DNA of 64,000 nucleotides from Prorocentrum cordatum. Lineage: Eukaryota; Sar; Dinophyceae; Prorocentrales; Prorocentraceae. The translations under genes and the position numbers were made by a program. Positions 47,945 to 57,605 of the stretch are shown one piece after another (the stretch's first letter is position 1; each line of letters opens with the position of its first letter). The DNA lies in assembly GCA_963575745.1 (NCBI GenBank), contig CAUYUJ010015261.1, forward strand, positions 280,146 to 344,145, given 5' to 3'. The notes beneath the pieces were generated by a model. It was not told the DNA's origin, made no database searches, and worked only from the letters and a program-made list of their open reading frames with translations.

Positions 47945-50140
47945 CCAGCGCGCGCCCCAGACAGCCCGAGGAACAAGCGAAGCGGCGGGTGGCATTCCTG
48001 CGCCCGCCGCTGCGTCTCGCCCGAAGGCCCGCTCCAAGCAACCCAGCGGGGCTGCCTCGCCACGCGGCAGCAGCAGCCCTGTAGCCCCGCGCCCGTCGCC
48101 CCCTCCGGGCCAGAGCGCGCCTCGAGGAAGGCGAGGGGCGAGCGAGGCGGCGGGCAGACACTGCGCGCCCGCCCCCCCATCTAACGGCCCAGATGGAGCC
48201 GAGGCGGTGGACGACGCGCCCCCGGGTTGCGACGGGGAAGCACAACGCCTTGAGATTTGCGCGCGCCAAGCTGTGGATGCGAGCGGGTCGCGAACAGCCC
48301 AACGGGCGAGCCAGTTGCGCCGATCGCCTTGCTTCGTCCAAAACGCGTCCCGAACAGCCCCGGGGGCGTGCGAGGCAGCGGGTGGCATTCTTGCGGTCGT
48401 CATTTGACCTCGCCCAAAACGCGCCTTGGCCAGCCCGGGCGACTGGTGGCAGTTCTGCGCCCGCAGCATCGCCTTGCCTTCTACGTTGCGAATCCTCGCC
48501 CTCCCGGGGGCGAGGAAGAAAATGCGCCGTGGGATTTGATTCCAGGAGGCCCTGATTCTGAGACACTTCCCAACCGCTACGCCGCAAGGCCCTTGTTTCT
48601 GGTCGTCGGCGTTGACCACTGCATGCGCGCAGCCGCCATTAAATGGGGCGGCGGATGGGCAATGGGCCACCCGCAGGTCGATTCGAATGTCGCAGGGGGC
48701 GGGCGTCGGGCAGCCCGGGCTGCGGGCCAGGCGACGGGCGGCATTTCGCGCCCGTCGTTCCATTTTGCCCGGGACGCGCCTCGAAGAGTGGACGGGGCCC
48801 TGGCGGGGCGACCGCGGCCGCGGGCACGCGGGCACGTCTTCGCGCTGGTCGGCCTCGCCTCGCCCAAGGCGCGCCCCGGACAGCAGGGGGGGGCGAGCGA
48901 GGCACTGGGCAGAATGTGCTCGCGCGTCTCCTCGCCCCACCGAACGCGCGCCCTGTTCGGCCCAGGCGGCCGGCTGCATTTCAACCGCCGTGCCGCGAGG
49001 TCTTCCCGCGCGGCAGCTGGCGCTGCGCGCGTCATGCGCGCGGCCGCAATCGAACAGACGACGCGGCGGGGGCGCGCGCGCGCCCGCGGCGCGCCTCGAA
49101 GATCTTAGGGGGCGAGCGCCGGGCAGCCCGAGGGGCGAGCCAGGCGCCCGCCATTGCGCGCCCGCCACCTCGCCGCGCCCACGGCGCGCCCTGCCGAGGG
49201 CGCGCGCTTGCCCGCGCGACGGGCGCAAGCATGCACCCCGCCGCCTGGCCCGCCCCGGGCAGCCCAACTGGGCTGCCAGGGGCGCTCTCCGGGCGAACCA
49301 GGGCGAAGGGCGCAACAGGGCGACGGGCGCAAGCGCGCGGCCCGCGGCCTGGCCCGCCCCGGGCAGCCCGGCCAGGCTGCCAGGGGCGAGTTCTGGGCGT
49401 GACAGGGCGGCCGGCGCAGCAAGGCGACGGGCGCGAGCCCGCCGCCCCGCCCGCTTCAGGCAGCCCAGCTGAGCCGCCAGGGGCGCTTTCTGGGCGGGGC
49501 GAGGCGGCGGGCGCAGCGGCGCGACTGGCTTTGAAATGCTGGTTGGCGGATCGCCTTCTCCAGGCAGCCCCACTGGGCTGCCGGGGGCGCGCGCAGGGTC
49601 AGAAAGGGCGAAGGGCGCAACATGGCGACGGGGTCGAAGGGCGCAGCGTGGGCGAGACAGGGCGTCGGGCGCAGCAGGGCGACGGGCGCAATGTACGCTG
49701 CCCGACGCCACGCTCGCCCCAGGCATGGCAGCCGCCCTGCCAGGGGCGCGCGCACTGGGCGCGATGTGCCCAACGAGTCGACGGGCGCAAAGGCGTTGTC
49801 CGCCACCCCGTTCGCGCCGCGCCGCCCAGCCGGGCTGCCGGAGGCGCGTTCTGGGCGAGACAGGGCGACGGGCGCAGCGGGGCAACGGACGCGCAAATGG
49901 CGCCCGCCGCTCTCGCTCGCCCCAGACAGCCCCGGCGCGCCGCCAGGGGCGCGCCCGGGGCAGGGCAGGGCGACGGGCGCAACAGGGCGACTGGCGCAAA
50001 CGCGCAGCCTGGCCCGCCCCATGCGCGCTGCGCAGCGCAGCGCGGCCCCCTGCTGCCCGCTGGTCTGCCCCCCGAGGGCCCTCGATCCGCGGCGCGCATC
50101 GCGCCCGCGCGCAGGCCGCAGATGACCCGCTCAGGAATCA
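47945..50140. repeat. Very GC-rich degenerate ~100-bp minisatellite
   Basis: GGGCAGCCC...GGGCTGCCAGGGGCG blocks recur every 90-150 bp (for example near 49258, 49364, 49458 and 49563), with GGGCGACGGGCGCA between. The block is itself an inverted repeat. Both strands carry very long open frames (694 codons minus, 506 codons plus) because stops are rare at this GC and the unit repeats. Regularity decays towards 48 kb. Confidence 0.8.
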
Positions 50141-50427
50141 GAGCGGGGCGGTGCAGAGAATGAAGGATGTCACTCGCCACTATTCAACTGAACCATGATT
50201 TCTCCTGCTGAGCCTCCGAGAACCGAGATGCGTTCGACGCAACCTTCAAGCGCCGCTCTGCCCGCGATGGGGAACTCGCCGTAGAAGAGAAACGGAACAA
50301 GGAACACGGTGTGTATCCAGGATGCTTCTCCATGCCATATTGTGGCTTTGGGTCCTCGTTTTGAAGAGACAGCGCCCCGCGTGCTCACTCCTCCCCCCCT
50401 CTCCTCACCCCCCCCCCCGCCTCCTCC

Positions 50428-51061
50428 GCGGCGCCCAGCGCGTCGCTTCGTGGCCCCATGGGAAACTCCACCGATGATCCCAGTAGCGCAGTCCTCACGC
50501 GGTCCCCCCGCTCAGCGCAACGTTTCGCGATCCCAGAGGGAGCTCCACCGAAGGCCCCAGTGGCGCAGCCCGAATGCGTTTCACCCGCGCAGCGCAGCGC
50601 TCCGCGACCCCATAGGGAGCTCCACCGAAGGTCCCAGTGGAGCGGTTCCCCCACGCAGCACAGCTTTTCGCTGTCCCTGAGGGAGGTCCTCCGAAGCCCC
50701 CAGCGGCGCAGTCCGCATGCGGTACCCCCGCCCAGCACAGGTTTTCGCGACCCCAGATGGAGGTCCACTGTGGCGCAGTCCGCATTGCGGTTCCCCCACC
50801 CAGCGCAGCGTTTCGCGGCCCCAGGGGGAGCTCCACCAAAGGTATCAGTGCGGCGCCCTCGCGCAGCACAGCGCTTCGTGACCCCATGGGGGGCTCCACC
50901 GAACGCCCCGGCGGCGCAGTCCGCATGCGGCCCCCCGCCTAGTACGGCGCTTCGTCGCCCCAGAGGGAGCTCCACCGAAGGCTCCCGCGGCGCGGTCCGC
51001 ATGCAGTTTCCCCACCCAGCGCGGCGCTTCGTGGTCCCATAGCGAGAGCCACCGAAGGTCC
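50428..51061. repeat. ~79-bp tandem array, left part (about 8 copies)
   Basis: Units read CCCAGCGCAGCGCTTCG, GACCCCATAGGGAGCTCCAC, CGAAGGCCCCAGTGGCGCAG and TCCGCATGCGG. The array stops abruptly mid-unit at CGAAGGTCC (51061), where the retrotransposon begins. It resumes briefly at 55171 and properly at 56388-56600. Confidence 0.92.
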
Positions 51062-51068
51062 TTGTGGC
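51055..51068 (+). repeat. Left target-site duplication of the LINE
   Basis: AAGGTCCTTGTGGC; partner of AAGGTCCCAGTGGC at 55168-55181 (12 of 14 identical). Both are a piece of the 79-bp array unit. Confidence 0.85.
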
Positions 51069-51090
51069 TCCGTAGCCACTTCGGCTCAAG
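51069..51090 (+). other. Full-length spliced-leader copy at the LINE 5' end
   Basis: T then CCGTAGCCACTTCGGCTCAA and G: two mismatches to the 22-nt dinoflagellate SL (T11 to C, T14 to C). Immediately followed by ATG. It is the first sequence after the duplication, so the retrotransposed RNA began with the SL. Confidence 0.9.
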
Positions 51091-51208
51091 ATGATTCCCT
51101 GCGGGGCTGTTCAGCCTCCGGGCCAAACTTCCAAGCTCTCGCCGGCGCGCGCGGGGTCTCTCCTGCGAGCAGCTATAACCCTGAGTTTGTCTCGGCCACG
51201 GCGACGCA

Positions 51209-51775
51209 GTGGAAATGCGTTTGCGGGGGGCTTCTCCCGCAGCCCGTCTCAGGTGCTTGAAGGCAGGGCGCGGTGGCGTTCGACCTCGAGTGACTCGCCA
51301 GCCCTGGTATCAGCGCGCCCCATCCTCTTCGAGAGCAGTGGGCTGGTGGGCCCTCTCGCTGTCCGCGGGGGCAGCATGGCAAGACGGCAACAACAGCGGC
51401 TACGGCAGCGGCCGGGGCCCCAAGCGCGGCAAGGGAGAGCCTGGGACCACCCCCACGCCCGAGATTGTCAAGTCCTGGGCTGCTTTCGACGATGCGACAT
51501 GGGAGGCAGCCGAGCTCACTCTGAGCCAGGGGTCTCGCAGCAAAGTGGAGAACGCTCGTCGCGCTGCAGCTGCTGGACTGGCTGGAAAGGCAGCGCCGCA
51601 GCGGATGGACGCAGTGGCTCCGCTGCTGGGCGACGCGAGTGCTCGGCTTCAGCGCGACCAGGACAACGCTCGCAAAGCTCTGTAGAAGGTGCACACGATG
51701 CAGACAAACATCGCGGCGCTCGAGGCTGAGCTCGCGGAGGCAAAGCGCGAGGCCGCGGCGCGGCGCGGAGTTTAG
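51209..51775 (+). pseudogene. LINE ORF1-like segment (broken)
   Basis: The frame to 51685 includes TPTPEIVKSWAAFDDATWEA and a Gly/Asn/Arg-rich run, likely the nucleic-acid-binding ORF1 product. It stops at KAL, and the same frame resumes with IAALEAELAEAKREAAARR, a coiled-coil-like heptad segment, to about 51775. A shifted frame continues EEAEPPKVSTVAPEQPQPAE and DDDERKRAREVLDVFRSAKK to 52114, the linker before the endonuclease. No zinc knuckle is seen. Assignment rests on position. Confidence 0.6.
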
Positions 51776-52114
51776 GGCGGCATCGGCCCCGGCACGATCA
51801 AGGGCAAGTTCAAGACGCTCAGCGCCGACGGAGTCTCGGGCGCCGACCTCCCGCAGCAGCTCGCGGCCACGGCAACGAGCTCGCCGAGGAGGCCGAGCCG
51901 CCCAAGGTCTCAACGGTTGCTCCAGAGCAGCCCCAGCCCGCGGAGACCGCTCCTGGGTCTGGAGAAGCTGGAGAAGCAGCACCTGAGCAGCAGGGCGCAG
52001 CGCAGAGGCGGCTGCTTTCGACGCGTTCATGGCCGACGACGACGAGCGCAAGCGAGCGCGCGAGGTCCTCGACGTCTTTCGGTCTGCCAAGAAGCCGAGG
52101 ACCGCGCGAGGGTA

Positions 52115-52800
52115 GTCGCGGCTCCAAGCGTTGGTGGACGGCCCTCGCCATCAACGCCACTGCATACAGCAGGTTTGAGAGCGTGTCGGGCTGCGACACC
52201 GTGCGCGGCAGCGACCTCGTAGTTGTGCAAGAGACACGCCTCTCGGCCGACAGGTGCGACGAGGTCGCGGACAAGCTGGCTCGCTCAGGATAGCATGCAT
52301 GCGCGGCTCCTGGCGCCGACGTCTCCGTTGGTCATGCTGGCCGCGGAGGGTTGCTACAGCTGGCGCCAGGGTCGAGCGGACTAGGCGCCGTCGGTTGGGC
52401 AAGATCGCGTTATTGCACCTGGGCGCGCGGCTTTCGCGCGCGTGGCTGGACCCCCCCCCCTGGCGGGCTAGCCTGCCCCACGAGTATATCAAGCTCTTCG
52501 GGGGCCTCTCCGAGCTCAACCTGGGCATCCTCCACGAGATCGGGCACCGCGCGTGCGATGCGCATGCCCGTAGTGAACGCTGGGGACTCCAACATGGGGC
52601 CCCGCGAGCTGGCCTGTGCGGGCTTTCTGGACAGCGTAGATGGGAAGGCGGTCTCGCCGTGCGAGGGGGCCACCAGGCCGTCTGGTCGCATCATCGACTT
52701 TTTCGCGGTGCATATCATCGGAGAGGCATCGGCCGAGGTGCTGCGTGGCTGGGACCTGTCTCCTCACTTCCCTGCCCGCCCGCCGAGGGCGGCAACAGGA
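52115..52800 (+). pseudogene. LINE endonuclease (EEP/APE-like) domain remnant
   Basis: This domain nicks target DNA for target-primed reverse transcription. Visible motifs in order: AINATAYSRFE (Asn motif), DLVVVQETRL (catalytic Glu), VVNAGDSNMGP (Asp and Asn, about 52573-52599), GRIIDFFAVH (the Ile-Asp pair) and LSPHFPARP, a decayed form of the usual SDH motif with Asp replaced by Pro. The Trp expected after LARSG is a TAG stop (52291-52293). At least two frame changes occur between 52300 and 52560. Clearly non-functional. Confidence 0.85.
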
Positions 52801-52861
52801 CGAAAGTCATACGTTCGATGAGGATCGCGCAGAACAAGCTCAGGCTTCCGCGCGTTTAGAG

Positions 52862-53575
52862 GCTCCTCGGGCTTACGCGAGGTCGAGCGGCCGCTGCGAA
52901 GATTGCCTCGACGGGGCTAGCGGCTAGCCTCTGCTACGGAATGAGCTGCGCGGGGCTCGACGACGCGGAGCTCAGGCACTCGCGCGCCGTGGTCAGGCGC
53001 GCCGTGGAGCCGAGGCCGCAGGGCAAGTCGCTCACAGCCTGCCTTATAGTAGGAGGCTCGGGCACGATCGACCCTATCTTTGCGGCCACGTTGGGACTAT
53101 GCTTCAGCCTCGCCAGGGCGCCGTGGGAGAGCTGGGTCGTTGCGGGGCAGCTGGAGGCTACGTTCGACTGGGCGGTCAACGCCTCCACGAAATTGGAGAA
53201 GATCAAGGGCCCGCTTGGTGCTGCGGTACTCTCGCTGAAACGTATCGGCGACAAGGTGGCAGGTCTGCGTGAGCTGCTCAGGCCCGACGGCGAGAACCTC
53301 AACCTGCTAGACCTCTCGCCCTGGTACTTCAAGAAGGTCCTCATCATGGGCGTCAAAGCTTGGCAGCTGCAGCAGCTTGCCAACAACGCGCACAGAGACC
53401 TGGCCCAGGGGGCCTTCTATCCGCATGCGAAGCGCTGGATCAACAGTGGCAAGGGCAGCGCGTTCGAGGCTCGCAAGTGGATGGGGCCTCCCCCGCGCCG
53501 AGCGGAGCTGCTTGTGGTCGGTGGTGGTGCAGGGGCAGCGGGTCAAAAACAGGAGGTGCCACGCGTCCCCTAGGT
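52862..53575 (+). pseudogene. LINE post-RT region (RT core missing)
   Basis: An open frame of 210 codons from 52941 reads on from GLAASLCYGMSCAGLDDAEL upstream. Features typical of the segment after the RT domain in dinoflagellate retroelements are SLTACLIVGGSGTIDPIF and an FDWAVN-like helix. The YGxxxxGL and DPxF signatures are seen; assigning them to this region is from general knowledge of these elements. RT palm motifs (FADD or YADD) are absent. Confidence 0.6.
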
Positions 53576-53770
53576 TGGCGGCCGCGCCGTGCTGCCAGCT
53601 GCACCCTACCATTCCTGGTACGCTCTGGCACAGGCGCATCGAGTGCCGGGAGAGCTGGCCGAGCCATCGACTCCCCGCGGCGATTGCGAAGCTCTCGGCA
53701 GTCCACGGCAGCATCACGATCAGGACTGGTTGAGAGACTCCTTCATCCTGAGCCTTTCCATTCCTAGAGA
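53530..53770 (+). pseudogene. LINE Cys/His connector remnant
   Basis: GTLWHRRIECRESWPS (frame at about 53620) resembles the short His/Cys motif found between the post-RT region and RNase H in such elements. Stops and frameshifts on both sides. Confidence 0.45.
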
Positions 53771-53774
53771 GACC

Positions 53775-54390
53775 TCCGGGCGACGACCTGCTGGTGCACA
53801 TCCAGTGGGTCAAGGACGACGACGGCGGGGTGCCGTTCGCCAGCGCCGAGCTGTTCGCTGACGGCGCCCTGTTTGAGGCGGGGCACTCGCTCGCCATTTC
53901 GGCATGCGCGGTGGCTCAGCTAACGCCAGGGGGCGAGGGGGGGGACTCTGGCCCGGGCTCTGCGGTCAAGGCGCTGGGGGCCCCACTTCCATGGCCCTTG
54001 CAGTCGATGGGCGGGCCCGTGCTGCCGGGGCCCCCCATGCTGCCCAAGAGCTCCCCGCCGCCGATCAAGACCGCGTTCGACGCGCCTTACGTCGCGAAGG
54101 GCTGCTCGAGCGAGGTCGGGAAGCTGCCGCCACCGCCGCTTCTGCACGGCGGGAGGCGCGGCGCAGGGCGCGGGCGGCTCTCGACGACTTCGGCAGGATC
54201 GGCGAGCGGGATCTCACCGTCAAGAAGATCAAGGGCCACGCCACGATGAAGGACGTCTTGGAGGGGGGATCACATGGCGGGACAGGAGGGGCAACGTGGA
54301 AACGAACGCGTTCCGCTCCCCGACCAGCGCCAGGACGGCCAGGGTGACGAGGGCCCGCACGCTCGAGGGGGTCGCCCACTAGCTCGGCGC
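53775..54390 (+). pseudogene. LINE RNase H-like domain remnant
   Basis: AELFADGALFEAGHSLAISA (catalytic Asp of the ADG motif, about 53856) opens the fold, and DLTVKKIKGHATMKDVLEGG with GHAT at about 54234 is the late His motif, followed one frame over by RGN. The middle (about 53950-54180) is shifted at least twice. RNase H would remove the RNA strand after cDNA synthesis. Not functional here. Confidence 0.7.
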
Positions 54391-55009
54391 AGCGGGAGGG
54401 GAGGCAGCCCAGCTTCGCCTGGACTTCGACGGCAGCTACACGGAGTGCAAGAAGGGCCCGCCCCTATCGCTCACGCACCACGCGACGGTCAAGATCGCGA
54501 ACGGCGGCGTGCATTGCGTCGAGTGTTTGCGCTCGGCCTGGGGCGCCAACGGCATCGAGCTCTACGGCCGCGCCTGCAACGAGAAGGCGTTCGCCCCAGA
54601 CGCCAGCGGGGCCAAGCGGAGGCGGCCTGCCTCAGCTGCGCCTGCTGCGGGAGCGGTCGCCGCGGCCTCGGCAGCGGCCAGCGGGCTGAAGACCGAGGGC
54701 TCAGACAGTGATCCCGAGGAGGGGTCGCGCGACCCAGGGGATTCCACGCAGGTGTTTCTGTCCCTCCCTGCCTCGGGCCCTTCGGAGGGAGCCGCCGTGC
54801 ACGACCTGACTTCTGCCATCGGCTACAGAGCATGCAAGCGGCGCCACTGCTACGCGCGGGAGGTCAAGGGCAAGCACAGGATGCTCGGCGGCGAGCGCAA
54901 GACCGTAGGCGGCGAAGCGCTCGGGGCCAGGATACGGAAGGTCGAGCTGATACGTGCTGGCCTGGGCCCGAAGTCGGGTCGACCGCAGAGGCGCTTCGCT
55001 TCCTCTTGA
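54381..55009 (+). pseudogene. LINE C-terminal Cys-containing region
   Basis: Open for about 208 codons to a stop at 55007-55009. VHCVECLRSAW with a later YGRAC looks like a Cys-based zinc site near the N-terminal end of this piece. Then come a low-complexity Ala/Ser/acidic linker and a basic region CKRRHCYAREVKGKHRMLGG. It is the longest intact frame of the element. Function unknown. Confidence 0.6.
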
Positions 55010-55167
55010 TCGGCGCCCTCGCGTGGTCCTGCAGGCCTTCCGTGCCATGTTGGCGAGGGCGTGGGCGGGCGCGCCTTTGGGCGCCCGAGCGGCGGCCCAA
55101 GAGGGGCTGCCCTGCAGCGCAGTCGCGGGCGGTGCGCGCAGCGTGCGCCGCGCGGGAGTTGAACAAA

Positions 55168-55181
55168 AAGGTCCCAGTGGC
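55168..55181 (+). repeat. Right target-site duplication of the LINE
   Basis: AAGGTCCCAGTGGC. It continues into CGCAG, the next bases of the 79-bp unit, confirming the original target. Confidence 0.85.
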
Positions 55182-55196
55182 GCAGTTTTCGGCGCA

Positions 55197-55783
55197 CAGG
55201 AACCCGACACCAACACCAAGAAGCCACTAGAAAAGAAAACATTGCAGCCTCTGTTGAATGCCGTCGCCCGTGTCTTCGGGTTCGCGTGTCCAGAGTTGAT
55301 GAATGCCAGCTCTGAGCGCGTGGGAACATAACGGGCCGTCTCCAGTTCCCCAAGTGAGCGTTAGGATTTCCATGGGCCGCGCGAGTCCCGCGGGCCGTGC
55401 GAACCCAGCCAGCCCCATGAACCCCACAAGTTCCACAAAGGGCTTCATGGGCCGAACGTGCGCCGCAGCGCGCATAAGCCCAACGCGCCGCGCTGGCCCA
55501 GCATGCCGCGCGGGCACCATTGGCTCCCTGACTCGTCAGGGCCACATCTGGTTTCTGAGCCTTGGAAACCCCGCGGGCCATGGGAGCCCCGTGGGCCTCA
55601 GGGGCGCCATGAGCTGCATGGGACGTTTCCCTATCATGGAAGCACCGTGGCTTGCAAAGTCGGAGAGCAATGCGAGCCATCTCAAGCTTTCTTGGCTTCG
55701 TTGGGTCGCTCAGCCCCCACAGGGAAAGCGCTCCGAACTTTTCCAGTGGCGTCTTGGTGCTGGTGCCGGCTTTTTGTTCCCTG
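55197..55783. mobile_element. Inverted-repeat element X (587 bp)
   Basis: Left end CAGGAACCCGACACCAACAC continuing CAAGAAGCCACTAGAAAAG; the right end, read inverted, is CAGGGAACAAAAAGCCGGCA continuing CCAGCACCAAGACGCCACTG. Terminal inverted repeats span about 40 bp with a 6-bp gap. The interior has no recognised gene. Confidence 0.7.
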
Positions 55784-55826
55784 CAACATCAAAAAGCCGA
55801 CACCAGCACCAAGACCCCCACTGGAA
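55741..55826. repeat. 36-bp-arm hairpin at the X/Y junction
   Basis: Arms 55741-55776 and 55790-55826, loop about 13 bp; two or three mismatches. It is formed by the right end of X facing the left end of Y. Confidence 0.88.
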
Positions 55827-56374
55827 CGGCGGCCCCATGTGCGAGCTGAACCCCTCGACGATTTCGGAAGGTTGCCACGGGCTGCGGGCTTGGGTCAAGA
55901 GGGGGCCACGGTCTTATGCCCAGGCCGCGACGGGCGGCCACCGCCCCCTTTCGCAGAGAGCGGCGGATTCGAACTCGTCGGGCCTTGGTGTCGGGCCAGA
56001 CGAGGGTCAGGGATGCGACGCGGGCGGACATAGGGTGGGTGAGGGGTGGGGGGAATGAGAGGGGGGCGGGCGGGCGGGGGTAGGCGTGGTGGAGGGCGGC
56101 GGTGTGGGGAGTGAAGCTTCAGCCATGGGGGATGCCGCAGCCTTCCCTCTTCTCTCCCTCTTCTCCCGAGAGCGCCCGCTAGTTTCGCTTCTCGCTTGCA
56201 CTTGTTATTTCCTGCTTTCCCTCCTGCGTGCTGCGCGACGTCTCCCTTCCCCCGTCCTCCTCGCCCACCTTGCGATTCCTCAGGCCCGGGCGGGCTCGCG
56301 CTGGTCCAAAACGCAATTCGACATTTCGTGAAACAAATATTTTCTTGGTGCTGGTGTCGGCTTTTTGTTCTCCC
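55784..56374. mobile_element. Inverted-repeat element Y (about 590 bp)
   Basis: Left AAAAAGCCGACACCAGCACC and right, inverted, the same 20 bases (right end near 56343-56372). Same termini as X and almost the same length, but the interiors do not look alike. The 79-bp array resumes about 14 bp after its end. Confidence 0.65.
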
Positions 56375-56387
56375 AAGTTTGCATGCC

Positions 56388-56600
56388 TTTCCCCGCCCAG
56401 TACAGCGCTTCGTGGCCCCTTTCATGGGGGTTCCACCGAAGGCCCCAGTGGCGCAGTCCGCATGCGATTCCCCCGCCCGGTACAGGGCTTCGTGTTCCCA
56501 TAGGGAGCTCTACCGAAGGCCCCCAGTGGCGCAATTCACGTGCGGTTCCCCCGCCCAGTAGAGCGCTTCGCGGCTCCAGAGGGAGTTCCACGGAAGACGG
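56388..56600. repeat. ~79-bp tandem array, right part (about 2.7 copies)
   Basis: CGCCCAGTACAGCGCTTCGT, GTTCCACCGAAGGCCCCAGT, GGCGCAGTCCGCATGCGATT; same unit as 50428-51061. Confidence 0.9.
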
Positions 56601-57398
56601 TGCCAACAATTATGGCATTTATTGTTGCATTTGGTTGGGTTCTTCGCCCGGTTTATACTTGTAGGGTCGGTATTGTGAGAAGTGGAGGGCCACGCATCGG
56701 CAGATGAGAGGGAGAGAAGGCGATAGCGCGCGCAAACCACAGGGCGGAGCCGTCCCGCGACTAAAGGGCACATGGGGGCCTCGACGCAAGCGACAAAGAG
56801 ACAGGGCGAAGAGACAGGGAGATAGGGGCTGAAACATACTGAGAGAGAGCGAGAGATGGGCTGACAGTCTGACAGACAGACAGGTGGGTAGAGACAGCTA
56901 GCCAGGCAGACAAGCCGGAAAGTCAGACACACACACACAACACGCGCACACACACACACACACACACACACGTAGACAGACAGATAGCTGCACAGACAGA
57001 CAGCCAGAGAGATGGAGACAGACAGAAGGCTGGAAGCAGAGGGATTTGTAAACGGCCCGCTTGGTCAAGAGGGCGTGCGTGTTCCCCCATAGTGCTTCTG
57101 TTGCAACATCTCCAAGAAGAAAGGTCGGGCGCATCCCGGCTTGTGACACCACGCCCGCCAATTGGAATGCCGAGGAGCGGCGGAAGCGCGTCACGGGGAG
57201 GGCGCGCAGGGACGAACAATATCGAAGTGCCCTCTCCAGGGCAGCATGCGTTGAGCGCAGTCGTGGTCTGAGGCATGGGTCGTGCTCGTCCGCTGTGCCT
57301 CCGCGTCGACAGCCTCCTCCCAGCATCGCCAAACAAACTGCATGTCCCGCCCCTTTCCCCCGGCCCCAGGTCTCCGACCCCTCGCTCACCCATCGTGC
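56601..57398. other. Intergenic DNA with GACAGACAG and (CA)n tracts
   Basis: CAGACAGACAG-rich sequence from 56800 to 57035 with (CA)n at 56928-56973. No gene recognised. Confidence 0.7.
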
Positions 57399-57605
57399 CT
57401 TGGTGGTCCCCAAACGTGGTGGTGAGAACACCCGGTGGTGAGTTTTGGGCGATTTGGGTAATGGTTTTCGAGCGCTGGCTGGCCCAGGAAACGCAAAACC
57501 TCGTGGCGACCGCGTGTCCCCAAACCCGGTGGTGACCCAGAATTATTTTTGGGGGAATCGGGGTCACCACCGGGTGTCTCACCACCTGGTTTGGAGACCA
57601 CCAAG
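57399..57605. mobile_element. MITE-like element family G with ~42-bp inverted termini
   Basis: Starts CTTGGTGGTCCCCAAACGTG, continuing GTGGTGAGAACACCCGGTGG. The end read inverted is CTTGGTGGTCTCCAAACCAG, continuing GTGGTGAGACACCCGGTGG. 207 bp, single copy in this window. An internal third copy of the motif (TGTCCCCAAACCCGGTGGTG) lies near 57519. No flanking duplication is clear. Confidence 0.85.

Larger units (their letters stand above)
51069..55167 (+). mobile_element. SL-headed non-LTR retrotransposon, RT-deleted and decayed
   Basis: 4.1 kb between target duplications, inserted in the 79-bp array. Order: SL, ORF1-like segment, EEP endonuclease, post-RT region, putative Cys/His motif, RNase H-like domain, Cys-containing C-terminal region, short 3' end (GAGTTGAACAAA). 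There are multiple stops and frameshifts throughout. Reverse transcriptase motifs are absent: the endonuclease end (about 52790) and the post-RT region (about 52860) almost touch. No poly(A) tail. Confidence 0.88.

Noticed and set aside
47915-49999. 694-codon minus-strand frame
   Set aside because: It overlaps a 506-codon plus-strand frame and is built from a GC-rich minisatellite; no domain, and stops are rare at this GC.
55303-56058. 251-codon frame across elements X and Y
   Set aside because: It crosses the X/Y junction hairpin and both element ends; no domain and an equally open opposite strand.
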